Below are positions 9,011 through 17,297 of a DNA stretch of 64,000 bases, piece by piece; within the stretch, counting starts at the first letter, position 1; each line of letters opens with the position of its first letter. Source of the DNA: an uncultured Pelagibacteraceae bacterium (GTDB lineage Bacteria > Pseudomonadota > Alphaproteobacteria > Pelagibacterales > Pelagibacteraceae); assembly GCA_902543375.1 (NCBI GenBank), contig CACBYE010000002.1, positions 109,110 through 173,109 on the forward strand, in the 5' to 3' direction. The position numbers were made by a program, and so were the translations under genes. A model generated the notes under the pieces. It worked only from the letters and a program-made list of their open reading frames with translations. It was not told the DNA's origin and did not search any database.

Positions 9011-9586
9011 TTATATCAGTTTTTCTAGAGATTTTTTTAAATTTTTATAATTAAGGGTTTTCTCAAATTTCTCGTCGTTTATGATAATCGTAGGAGTAGC
9101 ATTAACCTTAAATTTTTTAGTACCTTCGATTCGATCATTTAATACATAATCTTCTATTTTCTTATTATTTATACATTTCTCAAAATTTACATCGAAGCCT
9201 TGATTTTTAATAAATATTTTTAAATTATCGTTAATCTCCTCCGCAGTGTTTCCTCTGACCCATTCTTGTTGATTTGAGTAAAGACTATTTAAAATCTCTA
9301 AACCTTTACCAATTTTACATTGAGAAATTTTTGATGCATTAAAAGCAGCTACATCTAAAGGAAAATGCCTGAATTCAATTTTGACCAACCCAGTATCAAT
9401 ATAATCTTTTTTAAGTTGCGGATATATATCTTTATGAAAATCTGCACAGTGACTACAAGTTAAAGACTCATATGCAATTATTGTAATTTTTGCTTCTTTA
9501 TTTCCAGATATAATTCTATTTACTTCAGCATTTAATATATTTATTGATCCAAAAAATAAGATTAATACTAAGAATATTTTCTTCAT
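9011..9586 (-). CDS. DsbA-family periplasmic thiol:disulfide oxidoreductase
   Basis: Probably an exported disulfide-forming or isomerising thioredoxin-fold protein. The 191 residues start with a signal peptide (MKKIFLVLILFFGSINILNA). The active site CSHC is in ESLTCSHCADFH, and the cis-proline loop is VNATPTIIIND near residue 164. A helical insertion lies between them, as in DsbA/Thioredoxin_4 proteins. Its start overlaps the dciA stop by 4 nt and its end lies 7 nt before smc. The substrate is not predictable. Confidence 0.85.
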   Translation of the reverse strand: MKKIFLVLILFFGSINILNAEVNRIISGNKEAKITIIAYESLTCSHCADFHKDIYPQLKKDYIDTGLVKIEFRHFPLDVAAFNASKISQCKIGKGLEILNSLYSNQQEWVRGNTAEEINDNLKIFIKNQGFDVNFEKCINNKKIEDYVLNDRIEGTKKFKVNATPTIIINDEKFEKTLNYKNLKKSLEKLI

Positions 9587-10068
9587 TTCTCTTTGAACAC
9601 TTTTGACAACTCTAATAAAGAGTCTTTAATTTTTTTATTTTTAATATCGTCTATCTTTTTTTCATACTGTTCATTTGTCACATGATTAGACTTATCGATA
9701 AGATTTACAGAATCTTTTTTGATATTTTCAAAACTCTTAAGCTTTATTTTTTCTACAACCGAGTAACCAAAAAAATTATTTATTCTATCCATAATATCTT
9801 TTTTTGAATATTCCATATCAACCTCGTAACCTCTTTTAACATTTATCAATAAAGTGCTAACATGAAATTTGTTGGAACTTTTAAATGACTTTGGATAGCA
9901 AACATTAAATAAACTTTCTCCAACCAGATATCTCCAATTATTAATAGTTTCAGAGTATATATGTCCTTTCTTATTGATGACTTTTTTAACATTCTTTGGC
10001 AAAGTGTCTTTAAAAGATCTTAAGCCTTGAATGCTATTTCTCTGCTTAGTATATTTTTTAAATTGCAT
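9583..10068 (-). CDS. dciA: DUF721/DciA family protein, likely replicative helicase loader or operator
   Basis: DciA proteins load or assist DnaB helicase in bacteria that lack DnaC. I recognise the DUF721 pattern: a basic N-terminus, the Trp-containing helix NWRYLVGESLFNVCYPKSF, a central strand region, and NNFFGYSVVEKIKL. The ATG at 10068 gives 161 residues; a TTG at 10080 would add four. Its start codon touches the mutY start codon on the other strand. It is the first gene of the long minus-strand unit running into smc and the F0 genes. Sequence identity to model DciA is low, so confidence is moderate. Confidence 0.7.
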   Translation of the reverse strand: MQFKKYTKQRNSIQGLRSFKDTLPKNVKKVINKKGHIYSETINNWRYLVGESLFNVCYPKSFKSSNKFHVSTLLINVKRGYEVDMEYSKKDIMDRINNFFGYSVVEKIKLKSFENIKKDSVNLIDKSNHVTNEQYEKKIDDIKNKKIKDSLLELSKVFKEK

Positions 10069-11052
10069 ATGAAAGATCAAATAATAACAAAAAAAATTCT
10101 TAATTGGTATGATTTAAATAAAAGATCATTGCCGTGGCGAAAAAATGTTTCACAGTCAAAAAAACATTATTATACATTAGTAAGTGAATTTATGTTGCAG
10201 CAGACACAGGTTGTAACTGTAATCCCTTATTTTAATAGATTTATAAATAAAATTCCAAATCTTAAAAAACTTTCAATAATCCGAGATAAAGAATTGATAA
10301 AGCTTTGGGAGGGGCTTGGATATTATTCAAGAGTAAGAAATCTAAAAAAAACTGCTAAAATTGTAATTAGTGAATATTATGGAAAAATTCCAAATAATTA
10401 TAAGGATTTAATATCTTTGCCTGGCATAGGCAATTATACTGCTAATGCAATCTTAGCTATTGCATTTAACAAATCCCACATTCCTTTGGATGGAAACATT
10501 GAAAGGGTTTTAAAAAGATACCTTTATCTAAAAAAAGATAAAGAAATACAAAAAGACAATCTAATAAAAAAGACATCTATTTTTGGAATTTCGTCAAGAG
10601 CAAGTGATTATGCTCAAGCTTTAATGGAATTAGGAGCAATGATATGTAAACCAAAAAATCCTGAATGTAGCAGATGTCCTATCCAAAAAAATTGCAAGTC
10701 TTACAAAAGGAAAGATTTTGATTTAGCTAAAATTGTAAAAAAGAAAAAAGAAAAATATTTTATTCTTAAAGTTTATAGAAAAAATCAAAAATACTTATTG
10801 GTTAAAAACACAAAATTTAACTTTCTAAAAAATTTAGTAATTTTTCCGATGGAAGAACTGTCTAACCCAAAAAACTTTAATGAAAATCTTAATTTTAAAA
10901 TGTCAAACATGAACATGAACATAAAAATTCAGTATCTCAAAAATTCTAAAAGTTTTCCCTCATCTTGTTGGTTTGATAAAAGAAAATTAAATAATTATAT
11001 ACTTCCAACATTCACTAAAAATGTGGTCAAATATTTAGAAAAAAATCAATGA
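10069..11052 (+). CDS. mutY: Adenine DNA glycosylase MutY
   Basis: Removes adenine mispaired with 8-oxoguanine. From the ATG at 10069 (327 residues) the N-terminus ILNWYDLNKRSLPWRK aligns with the family start. The body shows EFMLQQTQVVTVIPYF, GLGYYSRVRNL, the helix-hairpin-helix LPGIGNYTANAI and catalytic Asp in PLDGNIERVL. The 4Fe-4S ligands follow the C-x6-C-x2-C-x5-C pattern in CKPKNPECSRCPIQKNC. A diverged C-terminal NUDIX-like domain follows. An earlier in-frame ATG at 10027 would run into dciA and is not needed. The stop overlaps the next gene by 4 nt (ATGA). Confidence 0.93.
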   Translation: MKDQIITKKILNWYDLNKRSLPWRKNVSQSKKHYYTLVSEFMLQQTQVVTVIPYFNRFINKIPNLKKLSIIRDKELIKLWEGLGYYSRVRNLKKTAKIVISEYYGKIPNNYKDLISLPGIGNYTANAILAIAFNKSHIPLDGNIERVLKRYLYLKKDKEIQKDNLIKKTSIFGISSRASDYAQALMELGAMICKPKNPECSRCPIQKNCKSYKRKDFDLAKIVKKKKEKYFILKVYRKNQKYLLVKNTKFNFLKNLVIFPMEELSNPKNFNENLNFKMSNMNMNIKIQYLKNSKSFPSSCWFDKRKLNNYILPTFTKNVVKYLEKNQ

Positions 11053-12194
11053 AAAAAGTAGCTGTAATTGGTGCTGGTATTTCAGGGCTATTCATTGCCA
11101 ATTTATTTAAAAGAAATAAAAAGTATCAAGTAACTATTTTTGAGAAAAATAGCTTTATCAATTTAAAAGATGGTTACGGCATTCAATTATCCATCAACAG
11201 CATAAAACTTTTAAACAAAATTAATTTTGAGAGATTGGGAAATAGTGAGAAATTTAATCCAAATAAGATCAATTTTTACTCAATTAAAAATTCTAATAAG
11301 ATATGTGAATTAGATATTTCAAATTTTAACACTGAAAATTGTAAATATACTACTCTTAAAAGATCCTCACTTATTAATTTTTTAAAAAAAGATTTAGAAA
11401 AAGAGATAAAATTTGATCATAGTATTTCAAAGATAGAACAACAAGATCACATCATTAAAATTACTTTTAACAACAACGATATTTACGAATGTGACTATTT
11501 AATAATTTCTGATGGAGTCTTTTCAAAGAGTAAAAATTTATTATCAAAACATCAGGTTGAACCAAAATTTAATCATAAATTAGCTATTAGAGGAAAAATA
11601 CCATGCTCATTAGATATAGCTGACAAAAAAAACATTTCATTATTTTTAGGTTCGAATTTTCACTATGTTGTTTATCCAGTATCCCCGAGTGGTGAATTAA
11701 ATTTTATAGCTGTAATGAAATATAAACTTTCAGAAGATGAACAAAAAAATTACTCGGTGCTTAATGATGATAATTTTATAAAAAAGATTTTTGAAGAAGT
11801 TCCGTACTTAAATAGGGAATTTTTTAATAATATTCAGGATTTAAAGATATACCCAGTATTCGTAAGTAATGATTATTTTAAAGTCAAAAATAAAAATATT
11901 CATCTAATAGGTGATGCTTTTTTTACATTTCCTCCATCATTTGCGCAAGGTGCATCACAATCAATAGAAGGTGCATATGAATTATTTGAGAACATAGAGA
12001 ATAATACTGAAAGTAATTTTTTTAAAAATAGAGTTGATAAAACAAAGATGGTTAATAATCGTTCAAAATTAAATCAATTTGCTTTTCATTTATCTAATCC
12101 TTTAACAACATTATTAAGAAATATTCTTTTGAAAAGATTGGTAAAAAACAAAAAGTTTTTAGAAGGCTATCTTGGTAAAATTTACAAAAACTAA
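11049..12194 (+). CDS. FAD-dependent aromatic-ring monooxygenase-like protein (UbiH/PHBH superfamily)
   Basis: Flavoprotein of 381 residues. It starts with a Rossmann motif (VAVIGAGISGLFIANLF) and carries the second FAD motif IHLIGDAFFTFPPSFAQGAS near residue 290, which defines the UbiH/salicylate-hydroxylase group. The usual GDAAH is altered to GDAFF. Such enzymes hydroxylate aromatic rings, for example in ubiquinone synthesis, but the substrate cannot be read from the sequence. It overlaps mutY by 4 nt and ends convergently with ccrM. A ubiquinone role is a guess only. Confidence 0.75.
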   Translation: MKKVAVIGAGISGLFIANLFKRNKKYQVTIFEKNSFINLKDGYGIQLSINSIKLLNKINFERLGNSEKFNPNKINFYSIKNSNKICELDISNFNTENCKYTTLKRSSLINFLKKDLEKEIKFDHSISKIEQQDHIIKITFNNNDIYECDYLIISDGVFSKSKNLLSKHQVEPKFNHKLAIRGKIPCSLDIADKKNISLFLGSNFHYVVYPVSPSGELNFIAVMKYKLSEDEQKNYSVLNDDNFIKKIFEEVPYLNREFFNNIQDLKIYPVFVSNDYFKVKNKNIHLIGDAFFTFPPSFAQGASQSIEGAYELFENIENNTESNFFKNRVDKTKMVNNRSKLNQFAFHLSNPLTTLLRNILLKRLVKNKKFLEGYLGKIYKN

Positions 12195-13261
12195 CTATTA
12201 GAAATCAATCTTTGTCTTAAATTATCAATAGGAACTGCGATTCCATTCAAGTTATAGTGCCAATAGGTCCATCCATTACAGCTCTCAGCACCTAAGATTG
12301 TGGCTGCTACTTTATGAATTGAACCTTCAGTTTGAGCGTGTTTGATACTGCCATCAGCTCTAATCTTTGCGCTAATTTCCTTTTTATTATCGAAAATAAT
12401 AGTTCCTGGTTTTATTATTCCTAATTCAACCAAAGAACCAAAAGGTATTCTTGGTTTAGATCTACCGTTCTTAAGAGTATCTAAATGATCATTTTCTATA
12501 GGTTTTGCTTTCCTTAGTCTTTTTTCAGCAGCTTTAAAATAGGTTTTTTCTTTTTCAATTCCGTAATAATTTCTACTCAATTTTTTTGCAACTGTTGCTG
12601 TTGTTCCTGATCCTAAAAAAGGATCTAAAACTAAATCATCTTTATTTGAAGTTGCTAATAAAATTCTGTGAAGTAGAGCCTCAGGTTTTTGAGTAGAATG
12701 CACTTTTTTACCATTTTTTTTTAGTCTTTCAGAACCATTACAAATTGGAAATTCCCAGTTAGATCGCATTTGAAGATCGTCATTTAAACACTTTAAGGAT
12801 TGATAATTAAAAGTGTACTTTGATTTTTCAGACTTAGATGCCCAAATTAAAGTTTCATGGGCATTCGTAAAACGTGTTCCTCTAAAATTTGGCATGGGAT
12901 TTTTTTTATTCCAAATGACGTCATTTAAAATCCAAAAACCTAAATTTTGAATAGCTGTCCCAACTCTAAAAATATTATGGTAACTACCAATTACCCATAT
13001 AGCTCCATCTTTTTTTAAAATTCTTTTACATTCGCTTAACCATGAATAAGTAAAGTCATCATACTTTTTAAAATTTTCAAATTGATCCCATTTGTCATTT
13101 ACCGCATTTACTTTCGATCTATCAGGTCTTGTTAATTCACTTTTTAATTGCAGGTTGTAAGGAGGGTCAGCAAAAATTAAATCAAAAGTTTCATTGGGAA
13201 TTTTTTTAAGTTCCTGAAGGCTATCTCCATTAATTATTTTATTTTTTAAGTTTAAGTTCAT
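12191..13261 (-). CDS. ccrM: CcrM-type adenine-N6 DNA methyltransferase (GANTC)
   Basis: Solitary cell-cycle methyltransferase of alphaproteobacteria. The beta-class order is visible: catalytic motif DPPYNLQL near residue 32, then the central target region, then the SAM-binding motif DPFLGSGTTATVAKKL near residue 200. The C-terminal extension of about 80 residues, ending in GWTYWHYNLNG, is characteristic of CcrM rather than ordinary restriction methylases. I chose the ATG at 13261 (356 residues); a TTG at 13303 would add 14 unconserved residues. No restriction enzyme lies nearby. GANTC specificity is inferred from the family. Confidence 0.9.
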   Translation of the reverse strand: MNLNLKNKIINGDSLQELKKIPNETFDLIFADPPYNLQLKSELTRPDRSKVNAVNDKWDQFENFKKYDDFTYSWLSECKRILKKDGAIWVIGSYHNIFRVGTAIQNLGFWILNDVIWNKKNPMPNFRGTRFTNAHETLIWASKSEKSKYTFNYQSLKCLNDDLQMRSNWEFPICNGSERLKKNGKKVHSTQKPEALLHRILLATSNKDDLVLDPFLGSGTTATVAKKLSRNYYGIEKEKTYFKAAEKRLRKAKPIENDHLDTLKNGRSKPRIPFGSLVELGIIKPGTIIFDNKKEISAKIRADGSIKHAQTEGSIHKVAATILGAESCNGWTYWHYNLNGIAVPIDNLRQRLISNS

Positions 13262-13278
13262 TTTATAAAAAGAAATTA

Positions 13279-13294
13279 GACTCCAAAAAGATTC
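13279..13294. promoter_or_regulatory. Pair of GANTC methylation sites in the ccrM leader
   Basis: GACTC (13279-13283) and GATTC (13290-13294) lie 18-33 nt upstream of the ccrM ATG, 11 bp apart. Both fit GANTC, the site that CcrM methylates. Caulobacter ccrM also has two such sites in its leader, linked to control by methylation state. A regulatory role here is inferred. Confidence 0.45.
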
Positions 13295-13380
13295 TTGGGT
13301 CAACCTATGATTGAATTATTTAGATTTGTTTTGTATGACTTATCATAACGGCAACTACATATTGTGTTTTTACGTGAAAA

Positions 13381-13941
13381 CTATTTAGATTTCTTTATGG
13401 GTGAAAAGGTTTTTCTGTGATGCTTTGTAACTCCTAAAACTTTTATGGCTTTTAAATGTTGACTAGTGCCATATCCAAAATTTTTTTGCCAATTATAGCC
13501 TCTAAACTTTTTACCTAGATCTGAAATTATTTTATCACGTGTAACTTTCGCAATAATCGATGCTGCTGAAATCGAAGGAATTTTTTGGTCACCTTTAATT
13601 ATTGATTTAAGTCTGTAATTTTTAATATTGGGCAATTTATTTCCGTCAATTAAAACGTGTGAAGGCCTTTTCCTCAGTTTTTTTATTGCTCTTTTCATTG
13701 CTAATAAACTGGCATTTAAAATATTTAGCTCTTCAATTTCCTTCAATGATGCCTTTCCAATTGCCCAAATTGAATTTTTTTTAATATGCTCAAATAAGAG
13801 TTTGCGTTTAGAGCTCGATAAACTTTTTGAGTCTTTTAGTAATTTTGTATTTATGGATCTTTTTAAAATAACTGCAGCTGCATAGACTGGTCCCACCAAA
13901 CTTCCTCGACCAACTTCATCTACTCCAGCAATTATTTTCAT
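13381..13941 (-). CDS. rnhB: Ribonuclease HII
   Basis: Cuts RNA in RNA-DNA hybrids and starts removal of misincorporated ribonucleotides. The first residues MKIIAGVDEVGRGSLVGPV carry the DEVGRG catalytic motif. The further acidic residue in VLIDGNKLP and the SAASIIAKVTRD motif follow, then YGT near the end. Choosing the ATG at 13941 gives 186 residues and a TAATG overlap with the glycosylase stop; a longer in-frame extension to 13998 would sit entirely inside that upstream gene. Confidence 0.94.
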   Translation of the reverse strand: MKIIAGVDEVGRGSLVGPVYAAAVILKRSINTKLLKDSKSLSSSKRKLLFEHIKKNSIWAIGKASLKEIEELNILNASLLAMKRAIKKLRKRPSHVLIDGNKLPNIKNYRLKSIIKGDQKIPSISAASIIAKVTRDKIISDLGKKFRGYNWQKNFGYGTSQHLKAIKVLGVTKHHRKTFSPIKKSK

Positions 13942-14660
13942 TAAATTATAATATTTAAATCCTCTACTTTTTTTCTTATTTTCTTTAGGTCCTCCCATGA
14001 ATATTTTTTTTTGTCTGGATACCTCATTAAATAAGATGGATTAAAAGTGATAATCACAGGAATTGTTTTATTTCCAATTATAATCTCTTTCCAATTTCCT
14101 CTTTCATTTGAAATTTGATTGTTAAGACCCGTTACAGCCTCCATTGCAGTGGTGCCCATTAATATCAAAATTTTAGGATCGACAATTGAAATATGTTCTT
14201 TCAAAAAAATTGAATATCTCTTTATTTCTTGCGGTGTGGGCTTTCTATCGTTAGGTGGTCGAAAATTTATTGAGTAAGTAGAGTAAACCGTCTCTCTTTT
14301 GATGTTAATCGCTAAAAGCATCTTGTTTAAAAGTACCCCAACATCTCCACAAAATGTTTTAGCTTTCAAGTCCTCTTGCTCATTAGGAGCTTCTCCAATT
14401 AACATTAGAGGACTATTTATGTCACCATCTCCCATAATTAAATTTTTGGAATTATCTCTTAAATTACAATCTTTAATTGAATTGATTTTTCTCTTTAGTA
14501 TCAATATTCTCTCTTCTTTTGTTGATTTATTTTGAATGCTATTTTCCTCAACAACTTTAAGTCTGTTTATTGGCTTATTACTAAATTCAAATTTAGACTC
14601 AACTTTATCTAAAAATCTTTGATCATATTTGCCATTTTGATTTAACATCTTTTTAGTCAT
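13941..14660 (-). CDS. Uracil-DNA glycosylase family protein (family 4/5-like)
   Basis: Likely base-excision repair enzyme of the UDG superfamily. The 239 residues contain the nucleotide-pocket motif LMLIGEAPNEQEDLKAKTF and the strand ILILMGTTAMEAVTG. Motif 2 reads ITFNPSYLMRYPDKK, with Asn207 where most relatives have His. The cysteines that bind 4Fe-4S in family 4 are largely missing: INFRPP stands where many have a Cys before RPP. It is transcribed with rnhB through a TAATG overlap, and the TPR gene is divergent 11 nt away. Activity needs testing because of the motif changes. Confidence 0.78.
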   Translation of the reverse strand: MTKKMLNQNGKYDQRFLDKVESKFEFSNKPINRLKVVEENSIQNKSTKEERILILKRKINSIKDCNLRDNSKNLIMGDGDINSPLMLIGEAPNEQEDLKAKTFCGDVGVLLNKMLLAINIKRETVYSTYSINFRPPNDRKPTPQEIKRYSIFLKEHISIVDPKILILMGTTAMEAVTGLNNQISNERGNWKEIIIGNKTIPVIITFNPSYLMRYPDKKKYSWEDLKKIRKKVEDLNIII

Positions 14661-14671
14661 AAAGTGCAGTT

Positions 14672-16342
14672 ATGTATTTCAAAAATATAAAATTTTTCTT
14701 GATTATTGTATTACTTTACCAAAATCCTTTGCATTCTAAAAGCGCTAGTTTTGATGATTTTGACTCTAAAAATTTATCAAAATATTTTTCTGGAATTGTA
14801 GCATTTGAAAACAAAAACAATTCAAAGGCATTAAATTTTTTTAATACATCTAAAATTTTATTAAATAAACACGAACCCTATTTAAAGAGATATGTTTACT
14901 CCTTAGTTTTAGAAAATAAGATAAATCAAGCAATAAATGTAATTAAACAAAATAAAAATAAATCTGAATTTTTTGAAAAATACATATTATTAATAATAGA
15001 CAGCTTAAGAAGAAATGATTTTTCAAAAGCATTAGATTATATATCTAAGACCAAAAAATATACTAAGCTTAACCAATTTAATTCAGCAATTTTAGATAAT
15101 TTGAAAGACTATATTATCGTATTCAATGAAAAAAGACTGCCTAGTAATATAAAAGATTATGGAAATCTATCAATAATTTCAACAACCTTTCAAAGGTGCT
15201 ATTTAGAAGACCCTAAAACAAAAACTTTTTTCTATAAGTTGGTTAATAATGATGATGCAGACTTAACTAGGTACACTTTTTTTTACTTAGCATATCTAAT
15301 TGAAAATAATCAAACGGAGGAAGCCAAAAAAATAACTGGAGGTATTAAATTTATCAACGCATCTTTACTTTTGTCTCAAGCTAAAAGTTGGATTGAAAAT
15401 GACAATGAAAAAAAAATCAATGATGTTTTTTCATGTAAAGATCATAATGACTTAATAAGTGAATTTTTGTTTTTAATATCCAATTTGTACTCTACTCAAG
15501 ACAATTTTATCAAATCTCATTTTTATTTGTCTTTGTCCAATTATTTAAATCCAAAATTTCATTATAATTTATCATTGATAGTTGAAAATCAATATTCAAA
15601 TGGAGAATTTGATCGAGTTAAAAAAATATTACGAGAATTTGAAAAAGAAGATGATTTTTATTATTGGTATAGATTAAAAAAAGAGGCACAAATAATTTCA
15701 AAAGAAATTGGCCAAAAAGAATCGTTAAAATTCATTAAGTCTAAATTTGAAAAAATTGAAAAACCAAATAAAAAAATTTTATTTGATATCGCAAATTTCT
15801 ACAGAAACGCTAAAGAGTATCAACAAGCGATAAAATATTACACAATATTATTAGGAATAGTTGGTAACGATTTAGGAATTAAATCAGATTTATTCTATAG
15901 AAGAGGTGCGAGTAATGAACGAATGGGGAATTATGAAGAAGCAGATAGAGACATGCTTTTATCTCTAGAAATTGATCCTGATGATGCATACGTTCTTAAT
16001 TACTTGGCTTATTCTTGGTTAGAGAGAGATCATAAAATTAAAGAGGCAATGGAAATGTTAGAGAAAGCATATTCTTTAAAAGAAAATGATCCTTATATAA
16101 TAGACTCAATTGGTTGGGCTTATTATCTAACTGATGACCATGTAAAAGCAGAAACATATTTAAAAAGAGCTGTCGAGATAATGCCAGATGATGCTATAGT
16201 AAATGATCACTATGGAGATATTCTTTGGAAGTTAGGAAGAAAAATTCAAGCAAGATATTTTTGGAATAGTGTATCTAAAATGGAAGATGTCGATGAGGAA
16301 TTATTACAAAAAATAAATTCCAAAATAATCAAAGGACTCTGA
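14672..16342 (+). CDS. TPR-repeat protein with signal peptide
   Basis: The 556-residue protein opens with a hydrophobic export signal (FFLIIVLLYQNPLHS), so it is probably periplasmic or membrane-anchored. Helical repeats fill the rest. The clearest TPR units are in the C-terminal half, for example YRRGASNERMGNYEEADRDM, then AYVLNYLAYSWLERDHKI, then YIIDSIGWAYYLTDDHVKAE. The N-terminal half is a diverged helical repeat. Proteins of this shape occur widely in alphaproteobacteria with no agreed function; a scaffold role is assumed. ispE follows 1 nt after the stop. Confidence 0.75.
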   Translation: MYFKNIKFFLIIVLLYQNPLHSKSASFDDFDSKNLSKYFSGIVAFENKNNSKALNFFNTSKILLNKHEPYLKRYVYSLVLENKINQAINVIKQNKNKSEFFEKYILLIIDSLRRNDFSKALDYISKTKKYTKLNQFNSAILDNLKDYIIVFNEKRLPSNIKDYGNLSIISTTFQRCYLEDPKTKTFFYKLVNNDDADLTRYTFFYLAYLIENNQTEEAKKITGGIKFINASLLLSQAKSWIENDNEKKINDVFSCKDHNDLISEFLFLISNLYSTQDNFIKSHFYLSLSNYLNPKFHYNLSLIVENQYSNGEFDRVKKILREFEKEDDFYYWYRLKKEAQIISKEIGQKESLKFIKSKFEKIEKPNKKILFDIANFYRNAKEYQQAIKYYTILLGIVGNDLGIKSDLFYRRGASNERMGNYEEADRDMLLSLEIDPDDAYVLNYLAYSWLERDHKIKEAMEMLEKAYSLKENDPYIIDSIGWAYYLTDDHVKAETYLKRAVEIMPDDAIVNDHYGDILWKLGRKIQARYFWNSVSKMEDVDEELLQKINSKIIKGL

Positions 16343-16343
16343 A

Positions 16344-17189
16344 ATGATCTATTCCAAGATAAAGTCGTACGCTAAAATTAATTTAGCTCTTAATGTGATT
16401 GGAAAAACTTCTGGACTGCATAAAATTGAGAGCATTGTTGGCTTTGTTTCTCTGTATGATGTTATTCTAATTAAAGAAATTCAATCTAAAAAACATATAA
16501 TTTCATTTAACGGTAAATATTCAAAAAATATTCACAAGAAAAATACAATTTCAAATTTGTTAAAAATTTTAGAGAAAGAAAAGTTACTTAGAGATCGTAG
16601 TTTTGAGATTAAAGTTAATAAACATATTCCATCAAAATCTGGATTAGGAGGTGGATCAATGAATGCTGCAAATATATTAAAATATTTGATTAAGAAAAAG
16701 TTTATAAATCCCAGCAAAGAACAATTAAATTCAATTTGTAAATCAATAGGTTCAGATGTAGCTCTGGGGCTTAATTCTACTTTTACAATTCTCAAATCAA
16801 ATAATCAGATTAAAGAGTTTAAAAACTGCAAAAAATTTTATGCGCTAATTGTTAAGCCTAGTTTTGGTTGCTCGACAAAAGAGATATATTCAGGTGTTAA
16901 AAAATTTACAAAACCCAGATTTAATAAACCTTCCAAGAAAATGATTAGCTTTGATAATTTGAAAAACCTCAATAATTCACTTGAGCCAATTTCTCTATTA
17001 AAGTTTCCCAAATTAAAAAATATCAAACATTTTCTCGAAAAATCCTCAAAAAAGAGTTTTGTAAGAATGACAGGATCAGGTTCAGCAATTGTCGCATATT
17101 TTAAATCTAAAAAATTATGTGATGATGTTAAAAAAAAATTTAGTAGAAAATATAAAAATTACTGGTGTAAAGTTGCAAAAACTATATAA
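16344..17189 (+). CDS. ispE: 4-diphosphocytidyl-2-C-methyl-D-erythritol kinase
   Basis: GHMP kinase of the MEP pathway that makes isoprenoid precursors. The N-terminus has SYAKINLALNV, the substrate-binding KIN motif. The ATP-binding glycine loop is KSGLGGGSMNAANIL near residue 96, and the C-terminal motif is RMTGSGSAIVAYF. At 281 residues it has the normal length. Its products also feed carotenoid and retinal synthesis at the left end of this window. It lies 1 nt after the TPR gene and 31 nt before tRNA-Gln. Confidence 0.94.
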   Translation: MIYSKIKSYAKINLALNVIGKTSGLHKIESIVGFVSLYDVILIKEIQSKKHIISFNGKYSKNIHKKNTISNLLKILEKEKLLRDRSFEIKVNKHIPSKSGLGGGSMNAANILKYLIKKKFINPSKEQLNSICKSIGSDVALGLNSTFTILKSNNQIKEFKNCKKFYALIVKPSFGCSTKEIYSGVKKFTKPRFNKPSKKMISFDNLKNLNNSLEPISLLKFPKLKNIKHFLEKSSKKSFVRMTGSGSAIVAYFKSKKLCDDVKKKFSRKYKNYWCKVAKTI

Positions 17190-17220
17190 ATTCTTTTTTT
17201 TGTGTTATACGAAATTAGAT

Positions 17221-17294
17221 TGGGGCGTAGCCAAGCGGTAAGGCACGGGTTTTTGGTACCTGCATCCTAGGTTCGAATCCTAGCGCCCCAGCCA
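17221..17294 (+). tRNA. tRNA-Gln (anticodon TTG)
   Basis: A 74-nt cloverleaf with acceptor TGGGGCG pairing to CGCCCCA, T-loop GGTTCGAATCC and anticodon TTG in the loop of the CGGGT arm. The TGGGG start is typical of bacterial tRNA-Gln. The CCA end is encoded. Only 3 nt separate the CCA from the ATG of the CCA-adding enzyme gene. Confidence 0.97.
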
Positions 17295-17297
17295 AAT

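Noticed and set aside
12191..13303. ccrM as part of a restriction-modification system
   Set aside because: No restriction endonuclease or specificity gene is adjacent, and the C-terminal extension is typical of solitary CcrM.
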